This document shows positions 37,265 through 46,086 of a stretch of 64,000 bases of DNA, in pieces. The position numbers and the translations under genes are program-made. The DNA is from Cytobacillus suaedae (GTDB lineage: Bacteria > Bacillota > Bacilli > Bacillales > Bacillaceae_L). Location: NCBI GenBank assembly GCA_014960805.1, contig CP063163.1:1754001-1818000 (forward strand), written 5' to 3'. The notes below the pieces were generated by a model. That model ran no database searches and was not told the origin of the DNA. It saw only the letters and a program-made list of their open reading frames with translations. Positions within the stretch are counted from its first letter, which is position 1; the number at the start of each line of letters is the position of its first letter.

Positions 37265-37564
37265 TTAGATTGCTTCTGCTTCAGAATCTAGTAGAGCAGA
37301 TTTTATAGTAGAAACGGACAAGATTTGATTCATTATGTTATCAATAAGTTCCTCAGAGTACATAGACTGAACATCTTCGAGTCTATCTGTTCTCTTGTTA
37401 TTGACAAGAAATTCTAGACAGTGCTCTGTGGCTGACTCACTTTTTATTGTCATGGTAAAATTTCTACAATCCTCCGGTTCACTTGCATTTGAAAATGTAG
37501 CCTTAATAATAGAATGATTTACTCTTTTCGTAATATTTGATATAACTAGATTTGTTATTAACAT
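37265..37564 (-). CDS. Hypothetical protein, 99 residues
   Basis: Unrecognised small soluble protein. It begins MLITNLVISNITKRV and has mixed beta-strand (FTMTIKSESATEHCLEFLV) and helical (YSEELIDNIMNQILSVSTIK) character, with no signal peptide. Start ATG at 37564 follows GGTGG with suitable spacing; an upstream GTG at 37573 overlaps that site. It lies 70 bp upstream of the sspH-like gene on the same strand and could be read with it. No function is assigned. Confidence 0.55.
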   Translation of the reverse strand: MLITNLVISNITKRVNHSIIKATFSNASEPEDCRNFTMTIKSESATEHCLEFLVNNKRTDRLEDVQSMYSEELIDNIMNQILSVSTIKSALLDSEAEAI

Positions 37565-37785
37565 GCGATCCACCAGCCTTTACTCTCATCATTACCGGTT
37601 TTTGCGGAATGTATACAATGGGGTGGAAAGGTCAGTGTTGTTATTTGTCGAAAAGAATCGAAATCTTTTTTGTAAAATAACCCAGAAAAGCTCTAATTAT
37701 TTTACGAATTATTGTAAAATTAAGTTTATCATTTATATTATTACCAATTGTTAAGTATAAGTAGATTAATAGAAGGAGAAATTCA

Positions 37786-39327
37786 ATGAGATTAAAAGCA
37801 ACTGTAGTGTTTCCCTTCCTTGCGTTTATTCTAAGTATTCTCATTTCGATATTCATCCTACCACAAGTAGAAAATATTTCTGTTTTTATAACGGGAGTAG
37901 TTCTGTTTTTTATACTTGTTATAATAATGGCTTCTTTACTTGATAAAAGTCGGTTAAGGGCTTTAAAACTAGAAGGTGAAAACGAATATTTAAAAAAGAG
38001 GGAAGAAAACTCTCTAGCAAGTATGTTTGACTCCGTATTAGACCTTGTGTTTCTACTGGAGCTAAAAGATAATAACATTTTTGTTTCTTCTGTAAATCGA
38101 AGCTTTCTGCGGATAACTGGAATACCAAAGCAAAGAGTGACTGGCACGTTGGCATCTGTATGGTTTGGTGAAGAATTTGTTGAGAAGTGTTTAGAAACGA
38201 TTAATACCGGAGTTCCAATCGAATATGAATCAACAGTCAGTTTTCCATTAGGTGAAAAACATTTAGAAACAACCATTCATCCTATTAAACATGAGAATGA
38301 AGCCACTGTCTCATTAGTGGTTGTTTCTAAACCAGTCTCAGCAAGAAATCAAACAGTTGAAATGCTTAAGGAAACAGAAAATCACTTTCAATTTATTACA
38401 GATAACGCAACTGATATCATTATGAAACTCTCATCGGATTCAACTTTTCTTTATGTATCGCCCATTATTGAAAAGATACTTGGCGTGAAACCAAAGGATG
38501 TTCTTTTTTCGAATAACTCTTATGACTTTATCCATCCTGAGGATCATGAACATTGTTATATGAATCATCAAAAAATGTTAAATTCAGATGAAATTGTTAC
38601 GTTTACATTTAGAGCGATTCGAAAAGATCATAAGATAATTTGGCTAGAATCTACAGGAAAGAGAATTGTAAGTGAGGAAACAACTGAACTAATATGTATT
38701 ACGCGTGATATTACTGAACGTCAGCTTTTAGAAAATGAACTAATGAAAGCAAACGAGCTATTACAAAAAACAAATGAAAAACTTGAATACTTATCTTATA
38801 TAGATGGGTTAACGAATGTTGGAAATCGAAGAAAATTCGATATGGCACTTTTAGCAAAGTGGAAGGAGTATATCAATAAAGATCTCACGCTTTCATTATT
38901 AATGTTTGATATTGATTGTTTTAAAGAATTTAATGATACATATGGGCACATCAATGGAGATACATGTTTAAAAACAGTTGCAAAGACGGTTGACAGAATT
39001 GCAAGTGAGTATGGTGCAGAATTGTTCCGTTACGGAGGAGAAGAATTTATTATTCTCTTACAGGGTGCAACATTGGAAGAAGCAAGTCAGCTTGGTAACG
39101 ATGTTGTTGAAGCAGTGTGGATGAGTAATATTCCTCATGTCTCTTCAACTGTTCATAATAATGTAACTGTAAGTGTTGGGATTGTCTCCACAGATTATTT
39201 AACGAAAGAATCAGATCCCAATGCATTAATTGATTATGCAGATAAAGCTTTATATAATGCGAAAAACTCTGGTAAAAATCAAATTATGATCTACCGAGAA
39301 AACGTATTAATGAAATCTTTTAAGTAA
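37786..39327 (+). CDS. Membrane diguanylate cyclase (PAS-PAS-GGDEF)
   Basis: 513 residues. Two N-terminal membrane helices (about 5-22 and 29-48) are followed by a short coiled stretch, a first PAS domain (about 70-175), a second PAS domain (about 195-310) with the PAC ending ICITRDITERQ, and a GGDEF domain (about 340-505). The active-site motif is GGEEF (about 416-420), an accepted active form, preceded by FDIDCFKEFNDTYGHINGD. It probably makes cyclic di-GMP in response to a signal sensed by PAS domains. AGAAGGAG precedes the ATG. No EAL domain. Confidence 0.93.
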   Translation: MRLKATVVFPFLAFILSILISIFILPQVENISVFITGVVLFFILVIIMASLLDKSRLRALKLEGENEYLKKREENSLASMFDSVLDLVFLLELKDNNIFVSSVNRSFLRITGIPKQRVTGTLASVWFGEEFVEKCLETINTGVPIEYESTVSFPLGEKHLETTIHPIKHENEATVSLVVVSKPVSARNQTVEMLKETENHFQFITDNATDIIMKLSSDSTFLYVSPIIEKILGVKPKDVLFSNNSYDFIHPEDHEHCYMNHQKMLNSDEIVTFTFRAIRKDHKIIWLESTGKRIVSEETTELICITRDITERQLLENELMKANELLQKTNEKLEYLSYIDGLTNVGNRRKFDMALLAKWKEYINKDLTLSLLMFDIDCFKEFNDTYGHINGDTCLKTVAKTVDRIASEYGAELFRYGGEEFIILLQGATLEEASQLGNDVVEAVWMSNIPHVSSTVHNNVTVSVGIVSTDYLTKESDPNALIDYADKALYNAKNSGKNQIMIYRENVLMKSFK

Positions 39328-39421
39328 AAGTGTTACAAAAGTTCTATTTTTTATAAAATGTGTGAAACTTTCCCTGTTCTTATCCGTCTAATTAACTAGA
39401 TAGAGGAAAGTGGGGATACTT

Positions 39422-39622
39422 ATGGAAAGTAAAAAAGTTAGATTAGAGAATGATTTGTATGAGGCATTTCTGTCAATCTATAAGGATATTGATCAGTTAG
39501 CAAGCCTTGTTCATACTTCTAACCGCCTGCCAAAAAAAGAAGCAGAAATCTTTAAGGTCAAAAGTCACCTTAAACAAAGTGTGAAAGCAATCGAGTTTTT
39601 AACAACAGAACCACATAATTAA
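39422..39622 (+). CDS. Small hypothetical protein, 66 residues
   Basis: Unrecognised, helical, highly charged protein (MESKKVRLENDLYEAFLSIY...). No membrane or signal segment. Start ATG at 39422 follows GTGGGGA; an upstream GTG at 39410 is less likely. Leu and Lys spacing suggests two amphipathic helices. It is downstream of the diguanylate cyclase but about 95 bp away with its own ribosome binding site, and ends at a terminator. Function unknown. Confidence 0.6.
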   Translation: MESKKVRLENDLYEAFLSIYKDIDQLASLVHTSNRLPKKEAEIFKVKSHLKQSVKAIEFLTTEPHN

Positions 39623-39653
39623 AACGTCTAACTAATTGAGTAGACGTTTTTTT
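39623..39653 (+). terminator. Terminator after the small 39422 gene
   Basis: AAACGTCTA pairs with TAGACGTTT and is followed by TTTTT, directly after the stop codon. Confidence 0.85.
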
Positions 39654-39706
39654 ATTTGCTGAATATAATTTGGCACTTTGAACCTGGACCGTTCCTTTGC
39701 GCTACA

Positions 39707-39800
39707 GGCACTTGCTTTCCGCGGGGAGGGATGTGAGCCTCCTCGGCTTAAGCCTGCGGGGTCTCACACTTCCCTCTACTTCCCGCAGGAGTCAAGTGCC
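39707..39800. repeat. Family A palindromic repeat, copy 4 (short form, reversed)
   Basis: Reads GGCACTTGCTTTCCGCGGGG at the left and CAGGAGTCAAGTGCC at the right, the opposite orientation to copies 1-3. It lacks the internal GAAAAAGCC hairpin and is the shortest copy (94 bp), so the two ends alone define the unit. Confidence 0.8.
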
Positions 39801-39931
39801 TTTCGCTCCAATCCACTCTTGCTTAAATATAAGCTGTATTAACATAACATATAAGATTATATTTTAATAAAACTTTTAGTATGAATAACGGAATAACTAA
39901 TTATGTATTATTACCTCACTTTAAGTAAAAA

Positions 39932-40258
39932 TAAAAAACGAGCCCAATAGGCTCGTTCATGAAACAGTTTAACGTAACTATGTTATCTAATTACCAATAG
40001 CCGCGGTAATCTTCCTGGTAGTTTTACTTCTTAAACAACGAAAGCCCTACCTCTCTTCCGTCCTTACGGCTCCTTAGCCGATCCAGTGTGAATAAGTCTT
40101 TCTTAAAAACCAACTTAACGGAATTGCCTACATTTATAATAAATTCTGCATATTGTATGTGATTAGTGGTTATGCCTTGCTATGACTAGCTAATTTATTT
40201 ATTTTATGATAGTTTAAACATTAGTTATATATAGTTACGCTATTGCGAAGAACCACAA
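39932..40258 (-). ncRNA. Probable structured non-coding RNA, family not recognised
   Basis: About 327 nt transcribed on the minus strand between a clear promoter and a U-tailed terminator, with no open reading frame. Near its 5' end CGTAACTAT (plus positions 40231-40239 read in reverse) can pair perfectly over 9 bp with ATAGTTACG just before the terminator (39973-39981), closing a 267-nt domain. Inside are a CGGCT-AAGG-AGCCG hairpin (near 40080-40067), a GGTAG/CTACC pair and a UACC/GGUA pair. I compared it from memory with 6S, tmRNA, SRP RNA, RNase P, T-box and common riboswitches and found no match. It could act in trans or be a new class. Confidence 0.62.
39937..39957 (-). terminator. Terminator of the minus-strand RNA
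   Basis: On the minus strand AACGAGCC pairs with GGCTCGTT (loop TATTG-like) and is followed by TTTTTTATTTT. Confidence 0.82.
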
Positions 40259-40264
40259 GTATAA

Positions 40265-40293
40265 ATGTTACTCTAATAGTACTGATTTGTCAA
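40265..40293 (-). promoter_or_regulatory. Sigma-A promoter of the minus-strand RNA
   Basis: On the minus strand TTGACA (40293-40288), 17-bp spacer, TAACAT (40270-40265). This is a consensus -35 and a near-consensus -10; transcription would start near 40258. It points away from the kinase gene at 40359. Confidence 0.7.
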
Positions 40294-40358
40294 CACAATT
40301 CCATTTTTGGGAGAAACTAAACGGATATAAAATGCTGATATTTTAAGTAGGTGACAGT

Positions 40359-41633
40359 ATGAAACGAAGAAAATTAATGAAAAATATCCCGTTGCTGTAT
40401 TTTGTTTTTAGCTTAGGTTGGATCTTTTTTTCAGAAATGCTAATTAATCAACTAGAGATAAGCGCTAAACTATATGAAATCATACAAACAGGAAAGGGTT
40501 TGTTATTCGTCGCATTTACCACCTTTCTTATTTACCTTATCATAAGAAAGCATGAGGCTTATAGAACTTTAGAAGAAAAAGAACATGAGTTATCATCATT
40601 GATTAATGCCATGCCTGATTTTGTGTGCTTTAAGGATGGAGAAGGGCGATGGATGAGGGTGAATCAATTTGGAAAGGATTTATATCATCTAAATCACATT
40701 AATTACTATGGTAAAACAGATGCAGAACTCGCAGAAGTATCTCCATTCTTTAAGGATGCTTTTTTATACTGTATTCAAAGTGATAAGGAAGCCTGGCAAA
40801 TTAATGGAACCTCTCGATGTGAAGAGTCATTTCACGTACCAAGCGGTGAACTTAAAACGTTTGATGTAATCAAGGTTCCTCTTTTCTTTAGTAATGGGGG
40901 GAGAAGGGGTCTTGTAACGATCGGAAGAGATATAACACAACTAAAAAATGCAGAAACTATGCTTTTACAAAAAGAAAAGCTTTCGGTTGTAGGTGAGCTT
41001 GCAGCAGGTATTGCTCATGAAATACGTAATCCACTAACATCAATTAAAGGGTTTGTTCAGCTTATGAAGGAGTCTGATCAAACTTCAACAAATCGGTATG
41101 ATATTATCCTTTCAGAATTAGATCGAATTAATCAAATTGTTGGTGAATTATTGGTGTTATCTAAACCACAGAGTGTGATTCACAAGCCTTTCAATATTAA
41201 TGATATGATTAAATATGTAGTTAACTTAACTTCTCATGAAGCATTAATGTACAACGTTCAGCTTGAAGTTCGTGAAAAGGTTCAAGACACTTACATTAAT
41301 GGTGACATTAATCAGCTAATTCAAGTCTTTATAAACATCCTTAAAAATTCTATAGATGCTATGCCTAAGGGTGGAACCATTCTCTTTACTGCAGTAAAAA
41401 TGGATGGGAAAGTGGAATTTAGAATTGAAGATACAGGTGTAGGTATACCTGAAGAAAGACTTGAAAGAATAGGAGAGCCATTCTTTACGCTTAAAGAGAA
41501 AGGCATGGGTTTGGGTCTTACAGTTAGTAATAAAATCATACATGAACACAAGGGTTCCATGGATATCGAGAGTGAAGTTGGTAAAGGAACAACAGTAATA
41601 GTAAAAATTCCAGTATATCAAGAAGAAAAGTAA
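40359..41633 (+). CDS. PAS-domain sensor histidine kinase (sporulation-kinase type)
   Basis: 424-residue membrane kinase: two helices (about 8-28 and 46-64) with a very short outside loop, a PAS domain (about 75-195), HisKA with the phospho-His in ELAAGIAHEIRNPLTSIKGF (about residue 220) and HATPase_c with N box FINILKNSIDAM and G boxes GVGIPEE and GMGLGLTVS. This layout and the AAGIAHEIRNPLT box are shared with Bacillus Kin-type sporulation kinases that feed the Spo0F phosphorelay. No cognate response regulator gene is adjacent, which fits such an orphan kinase. Start ATG 40359 with TAGGTGA upstream. Confidence 0.92.
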   Translation: MKRRKLMKNIPLLYFVFSLGWIFFSEMLINQLEISAKLYEIIQTGKGLLFVAFTTFLIYLIIRKHEAYRTLEEKEHELSSLINAMPDFVCFKDGEGRWMRVNQFGKDLYHLNHINYYGKTDAELAEVSPFFKDAFLYCIQSDKEAWQINGTSRCEESFHVPSGELKTFDVIKVPLFFSNGGRRGLVTIGRDITQLKNAETMLLQKEKLSVVGELAAGIAHEIRNPLTSIKGFVQLMKESDQTSTNRYDIILSELDRINQIVGELLVLSKPQSVIHKPFNINDMIKYVVNLTSHEALMYNVQLEVREKVQDTYINGDINQLIQVFINILKNSIDAMPKGGTILFTAVKMDGKVEFRIEDTGVGIPEERLERIGEPFFTLKEKGMGLGLTVSNKIIHEHKGSMDIESEVGKGTTVIVKIPVYQEEK

Positions 41634-41665
41634 CGTTTGGCAAATAAATGCTAAGCGTTCTTTTC
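41632..41665 (+). terminator. Terminator of the 40359 kinase gene
   Basis: AACGTTTGGCA pairs with TGCTAAGCGTT (with G-U pairs) around AATAAA, followed by CTTTTCC. The left arm starts at the stop codon. Confidence 0.65.
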
Positions 41666-41823
41666 CTTTCTAGACTGGTTTAAAAAATATATAAATGAGC
41701 TATGGTTATGGTTGATTTGGACCTAGTCTGAAATAATTGACATGTTACTGAAATATAAGTTGACTAATGGGTTGAATTTTAGGAAAATTAGTATTATTTA
41801 AAAATATTAATATGGGGGCTATT

Positions 41824-42774
41824 ATGGATATAAGAGAAAGTTCAAAACAATTAAAAGAAAGCATTGGTAAAGTTATTATTGGTAAAGATGAGGTAGTAGA
41901 ACTTTTATTGAATGCAGTTTTAAATAAAGGGCATGTCTTGCTAGAAAGCGTTCCAGGAACTGGTAAAACGATGTTGGCAAAAAGCTTTTCTAAAACAATA
42001 AGTGGAGAATTTAAGAGAATTCAATTTACACCGGACGTACTTCCAAGTGATGTGACTGGTATTCAGTTTTTTAATCCGAAAGAACAAGAGTTTCAATTAC
42101 GTCCTGGCCCAGTTATGACAAATATACTTTTAGCAGATGAAATCAACAGGGCTACACCACGAACTCAATCTAGTTTACTAGAGGTAATGGAAGAACGACA
42201 AGTAACAATTGATGGAGAAACATTAAAACTTCCTTCCCCATTTGTTGTAATTGCAACTCAAAACCCGATAGAGTCACAGCAAGGAACGTTTGCTTTACCT
42301 GAGGCACAAATGGACCGTTTCTTTGTTCAAATTGACATCGGCTACCCTAGCTTTGCAGAAGAAAAGCAAATGATGAATGCGTATAGACAAAATAATCCAA
42401 TCGAGGATTTACTAGAAATCTTTACAAAAGAAGATATAGCAAAGATGCAGCGTGAAGTTCAAGCTGTTAAGCTTTCAGATGATGTTGAAAACTATTTATT
42501 ACAAATCGTACATGCAACAAGGGAACATCAAGATGTAGAAGTAGGAGTAAGTCCACGTGGAACGCTTGCACTAATGCGAGCGGCTCAAGGAAAAGCCTAT
42601 ATTTCTGGTCGTTCTTTCGTGACACCAGAAGACATTAAGTTTATGGCTCCATTTGTAGTAGCACACCGTTTAGTACTTACAATGGAGGGTTCTCTTAAGA
42701 AGACAAATCGCCAAGTCATTCAAGAGATTTTATCAACGGTTTCTGTTCCAGTTGAAGCGGGAGCGGTTAAATAA
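41824..42774 (+). CDS. MoxR-family AAA+ ATPase
   Basis: 316-residue AAA+ ATPase of the MoxR family. Walker A is SVPGTGKTM (about residues 38-46), Walker B is ILLADEINRATPRTQSSLLE (about 98-117), sensor 1 lies at IATQNPIE and the arginine-finger region follows GTFALPEAQMDRF. MoxR proteins act as chaperone-like assembly factors, usually with a DUF58 partner. ATG 41824 is preferred to 41812, since only it has a GGGGG site upstream. It overlaps the DUF58 gene by one base and forms a three-gene operon similar to Bacillus subtilis yeaC-yeaD-yebA. Confidence 0.94.
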   Translation: MDIRESSKQLKESIGKVIIGKDEVVELLLNAVLNKGHVLLESVPGTGKTMLAKSFSKTISGEFKRIQFTPDVLPSDVTGIQFFNPKEQEFQLRPGPVMTNILLADEINRATPRTQSSLLEVMEERQVTIDGETLKLPSPFVVIATQNPIESQQGTFALPEAQMDRFFVQIDIGYPSFAEEKQMMNAYRQNNPIEDLLEIFTKEDIAKMQREVQAVKLSDDVENYLLQIVHATREHQDVEVGVSPRGTLALMRAAQGKAYISGRSFVTPEDIKFMAPFVVAHRLVLTMEGSLKKTNRQVIQEILSTVSVPVEAGAVK

Positions 42775-43964
42775 TGGAATGGCAAAAGCAAGTTGCTCTA
42801 GGAAATGAGCTATCTTTTTTAGGGGTCGTCTCCTTAGTGGTTTTATTTTCTGGTATCCTAGGAAAATCATTTTTCTTGCTTTTTGTGGGGGCATTCTTTC
42901 TCGTCTTTATTTATGCAAATCAACTCTATCTTAAGAGGGTAGGAAATCACTTAACTATCTCAAGTAGCCAATCGGTGGTTAAACTTTTCCAAGGTGAAAG
43001 TGATCGATTTACACTTGCTTTGAGTCAAAGAGGTATCTTTCCAATTTTTAATGCGTCAATGCGAGTCACAATTGATAATGTTCTAGAGTTTGAAAATGGT
43101 AGAGATATTATTGATGGTGAACAGGTGGAATTGGTCATTCCTATTTCTCTATTTAGAAAACAAAAAGTAGATATCGAGCTTCCTTTTGTCGCTAGGAAAA
43201 GAGGAGTAGCAAGAATTCGAACAATTGAGATGCGGATTCCTCATATGTTTGGTTTTGGTGAGTTGTATCTTAAAAGGATAAAGCAAATTCCTTTTGAAAC
43301 CATTGTTTATGCAAACCCACATGCAGTAAGTGGGATTGAACGAATTGTTCCAAAGAATCAAGGAGAATATCCTATAAGGCAGTCCTTTTTTGAAGATATG
43401 TCGGCGATTACAGGAGCAAGAGACTACAACTCTGCAGACCCTTTTAATCGTATTCACTGGAAAGCTTCTGCCCGAACTTCACGTTTACAAACGAAGCAGT
43501 TTGAGAGGACAGCCCTGTTTTCGTGGACTTTATTTGTAAATGTTAGGGAAAGAAAATTAGAAGAAATAGTAAGTGGATTAACTTACCTTTTAGAGTATGC
43601 TACAAAGAAAAATATAGCGTTTGAACTTTTTGTAAATGTAAGAAGGGCAGGGAAAACACCTTACTTACATATTCCTATGGGAGTTGGTAAAGAGCATCTA
43701 CAAAAAGTATTGGAGATTATCGCTCGACTAAGTAAACATAGTGTGACAATTCCTTTTCACAATATGGTATATACAGTAGGGAGGCATAGCCAATTATCTC
43801 CTTACGTTATTCTATGTGGTGAATTCGAACAGAATGAGGTCATTGTATTAAACTCGCTGAAGAAGCGTGGTATAGATTCATTCAAGCTGGTTGAACATGA
43901 AGGAGTTACTCATTTAACGCGAACCGCCTTGCTGGAAAGGAAGGTGGGATGGTATGCAGGATAG
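42774..43964 (+). CDS. DUF58-domain protein
   Basis: 396 residues with two adjacent N-terminal membrane helices (about 14-48), a beta-rich middle region and a vWA-like DUF58 domain. The DUF58 signature is MSAITGARDYNSADPFNRIHW (about 210-230), directly followed by KASARTSRLQTKQFE. These proteins are the usual partners of MoxR ATPases, with a proposed role in envelope protein or metal-complex assembly. The start codon overlaps the stop of the MoxR gene by one base and the end overlaps the next gene by 11 bp, indicating tight co-translation. The individual function is not known. Confidence 0.92.
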   Translation: MEWQKQVALGNELSFLGVVSLVVLFSGILGKSFFLLFVGAFFLVFIYANQLYLKRVGNHLTISSSQSVVKLFQGESDRFTLALSQRGIFPIFNASMRVTIDNVLEFENGRDIIDGEQVELVIPISLFRKQKVDIELPFVARKRGVARIRTIEMRIPHMFGFGELYLKRIKQIPFETIVYANPHAVSGIERIVPKNQGEYPIRQSFFEDMSAITGARDYNSADPFNRIHWKASARTSRLQTKQFERTALFSWTLFVNVRERKLEEIVSGLTYLLEYATKKNIAFELFVNVRRAGKTPYLHIPMGVGKEHLQKVLEIIARLSKHSVTIPFHNMVYTVGRHSQLSPYVILCGEFEQNEVIVLNSLKKRGIDSFKLVEHEGVTHLTRTALLERKVGWYAG

Positions 43965-45171
43965 TTCTTTTCAAAGAGTTTATCAGTATTTAATGGAGAT
44001 TATTTTTCTCTACATTCTACTAGTACTGTTTTACTTTCATACCCCAAGTTTGCCACCTATCCTTCCGTTTATCATTATTGTTGGTTTTGGAGGATTAGCT
44101 TACTTATTTATATTAACGAAACTAAAGGATCGAACACCTTTTTTTGTAGTGATGATTCTAATACCAATTATTGCTTATGTTAGTAGTTTGTTTGGCTATG
44201 GATTCGGTATGAGTTTAGCTTTGTCAGCCTTTGTATGTTGGCGAGTCATTGCCTACTATAATCAAGGGTTTAGGCCATCTGAATCAACCGTATTAGTTAT
44301 TACTCTAATTGCTGGTTTTTTAATTTATTTAGGGTCTGTTGTACAAGGTTATCCTTTGAAAAATGTTACATTGTACTTGATGCTTTCACAATTGTTATTT
44401 TTAATGCTTGGCAAAATGATTAATGGTATATATATAAGCTCCGTTTCGAACAAGAGCAAGGCAGCCGGGAAACAAACCGGGTCAATGGTAGGAATGTTCT
44501 TTGGGTTAACTGTTGCTGCTGCAGTCCTTGCCGTCGGTTTTCCTTTGTTATTTAAATTTGTCCTGTCAGGTTTAATGAGCCTTGTTGGAAAAGGAATGTA
44601 TGCTATCTCAGTCCCTTTATTTAATGCCGTGGACAACGCTGAATTTAGCAGTAATTCACAAGGAGATACAGAAGGTGTTAGTGGATGGGATAAGGCATTA
44701 GAGGATAAAGAATTACAGGCAATTGGTGATTCATTGTTCAATATATGGACAGTGCTAGCCATTCTTTCAATCATCGTTATTGCTGTCATTGCATTTATGT
44801 TGGCTCGAAAACGAATGATTAGGAGTGAAGAGGCTGTTGCAGCAGGTATACCTTTCTCCATGGCCACAGGTAATGCAGGCCTGTCCGAGCAATCTTGGTT
44901 TAAGAAAAGAAAAGATGCACCGAGTGAAAAGGTTCGAAGATTGGTATTAGAACTTGAAACACATGCTGCTAAAAAAGGTCGTGGGCGATTTGTCTATGAA
45001 ACAGTTGAAGAATGGTTAAGGCGCGAAAAATTCTTAGATAGAAACCTTGTTTCAGCCTACGAAAAGGTTAGATATGGAGAAGAACAATTATCCGAAACTG
45101 AAAATGCACAATGTGATGTGATTGTAAAACAATTAAAGAGTCAAATGCGCGATCTGAAAAAGGGAAATTAA
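43954..45171 (+). CDS. Multi-helix membrane protein of the MoxR operon (DUF4129-like tail)
   Basis: 405-residue membrane protein with about seven to eight helices. Six lie in residues 10-210 and one at about 265-287, followed by a soluble C-terminal tail of about 115 residues that resembles the DUF4129 part of YebA-type proteins (RRLVLELETHAAKKGRGRFV...ETVEEWLRREKF). The periplasmic-side transglutaminase domain normally present in Bacillus YebA homologues is absent: only about 55 residues separate the helices on each side of the expected place. It overlaps the DUF58 gene by 11 bp and closes the operon. Confidence 0.8.
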   Translation: MQDSSFQRVYQYLMEIIFLYILLVLFYFHTPSLPPILPFIIIVGFGGLAYLFILTKLKDRTPFFVVMILIPIIAYVSSLFGYGFGMSLALSAFVCWRVIAYYNQGFRPSESTVLVITLIAGFLIYLGSVVQGYPLKNVTLYLMLSQLLFLMLGKMINGIYISSVSNKSKAAGKQTGSMVGMFFGLTVAAAVLAVGFPLLFKFVLSGLMSLVGKGMYAISVPLFNAVDNAEFSSNSQGDTEGVSGWDKALEDKELQAIGDSLFNIWTVLAILSIIVIAVIAFMLARKRMIRSEEAVAAGIPFSMATGNAGLSEQSWFKKRKDAPSEKVRRLVLELETHAAKKGRGRFVYETVEEWLRREKFLDRNLVSAYEKVRYGEEQLSETENAQCDVIVKQLKSQMRDLKKGN

Positions 45172-45173
45172 AT

Positions 45174-45207
45174 GTAAGCCGCTTGCTATCTGCAGCGGTT
45201 TACTTTT
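45174..45207 (+). terminator. Terminator of the MoxR operon
   Basis: GTAAGCCGCT pairs with AGCGGTTTAC (one G-U pair) and is followed by TTTT, directly after the operon's last stop codon. Confidence 0.7.
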
Positions 45208-45231
45208 GTAGAATCAGGAGTTGATTAATAA

Positions 45232-46014
45232 ATGACACATGCACTTAATTTAAATGGAAAAGTAGCTATTGTAACAGGTGCAAGTCGAAAGGCTGGAATT
45301 GGGGCTGCGATATGTCATGCGTTAGCAGATGCTGGGGCGGATATCTTTTTTACACATTGGTCCCCCTATGACCGTGGGATGCCGTGGGGAGAACAAATCA
45401 ATGATCCTCATGTTTTAAAAGAAGAGCTTATAAAGAAGGGGGTAAGGTGTGAACATTGTGAGCTAGATCTTTCAAAACCAGACAATGTAGCCTATCTATT
45501 GGATCAAGTCACTAATATCCTAGATTCTCCAAGTATCTTAGTTAATAATGCTGCTTATTCAACAAGTACGAATTTTGATGAAATAACAGCAGAAGAGCTA
45601 GATCTTCATTACTTCATTAATATAAGGGCCACCACCTTATTAAGTTCTGCTTTTGCCAAAGCTTTCTCAAATGGAAAAGGTGGAAGAATTATAAATTTAA
45701 CTTCAGGACAGTCACTTGGACCTATGCCAGGAGAATTAGCCTATGCAGCAACTAAAGGAGCTGTAGAGGCTATGACTGTTACATTATCAGCAGAGGTAGC
45801 TTCTAAGGGGATTACGGTTAATGCAGTTAACCCCGGACCAACTGATACAGGCTGGATGGATGACGAGCTTCGAGCTCAGTTAGAGCCAAGGTTCGGACTT
45901 GGAAGAATTGGGAGTCCTCAAGATATCGCAAGGCTAATCAGATTTTTAGCTAGTGATGATGCCGAATGGATAACTGGCCAGATCATCCACTCTGAAGGCG
46001 GATTTAAAAGATAA
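45232..46014 (+). CDS. Short-chain dehydrogenase/reductase (SDR)
   Basis: 260-residue classical-type SDR oxidoreductase using NAD(P)H. The Rossmann motif TGASRKAGIGAAI (about residues 17-29), the structural NNAAY motif and the catalytic YAATK (about residues 178-182) are intact, with a Ser in the preceding LTSGQS. The N-terminal glycine motif has a longer insert than the usual TGxxxGxG, as seen in some plant- and Bacillus-type 3-oxoacyl-ACP reductase-like members. Substrate unknown. It is monocistronic and follows the MoxR operon after a terminator. Confidence 0.88.
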   Translation: MTHALNLNGKVAIVTGASRKAGIGAAICHALADAGADIFFTHWSPYDRGMPWGEQINDPHVLKEELIKKGVRCEHCELDLSKPDNVAYLLDQVTNILDSPSILVNNAAYSTSTNFDEITAEELDLHYFINIRATTLLSSAFAKAFSNGKGGRIINLTSGQSLGPMPGELAYAATKGAVEAMTVTLSAEVASKGITVNAVNPGPTDTGWMDDELRAQLEPRFGLGRIGSPQDIARLIRFLASDDAEWITGQIIHSEGGFKR

Positions 46015-46086
46015 ATACAAAAAATAGAAACTTATAGTCTTTCCTTATCCCTCTCACTCATATAGTTGAACTAGGAGGTGGGAGAG

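Noticed and set aside
37641-38276. 211-codon open frame antisense to the diguanylate cyclase
   Set aside because: A shadow of the real gene; the plus-strand product has clear PAS and GGDEF domains.
39990-40010. 16S rRNA-like or T-box-like stretch (TTACCGCGGCTATTGG) within the minus-strand RNA
   Set aside because: Similarity to a 16S primer site is short and isolated, and the T-box core AGGGTGGNACCGCG is not matched, nor is there a downstream biosynthetic gene.
44349-44867. 172-codon open frame antisense to the MoxR operon membrane gene
   Set aside because: A shadow of a helix-rich plus-strand gene; no ribosome binding site.
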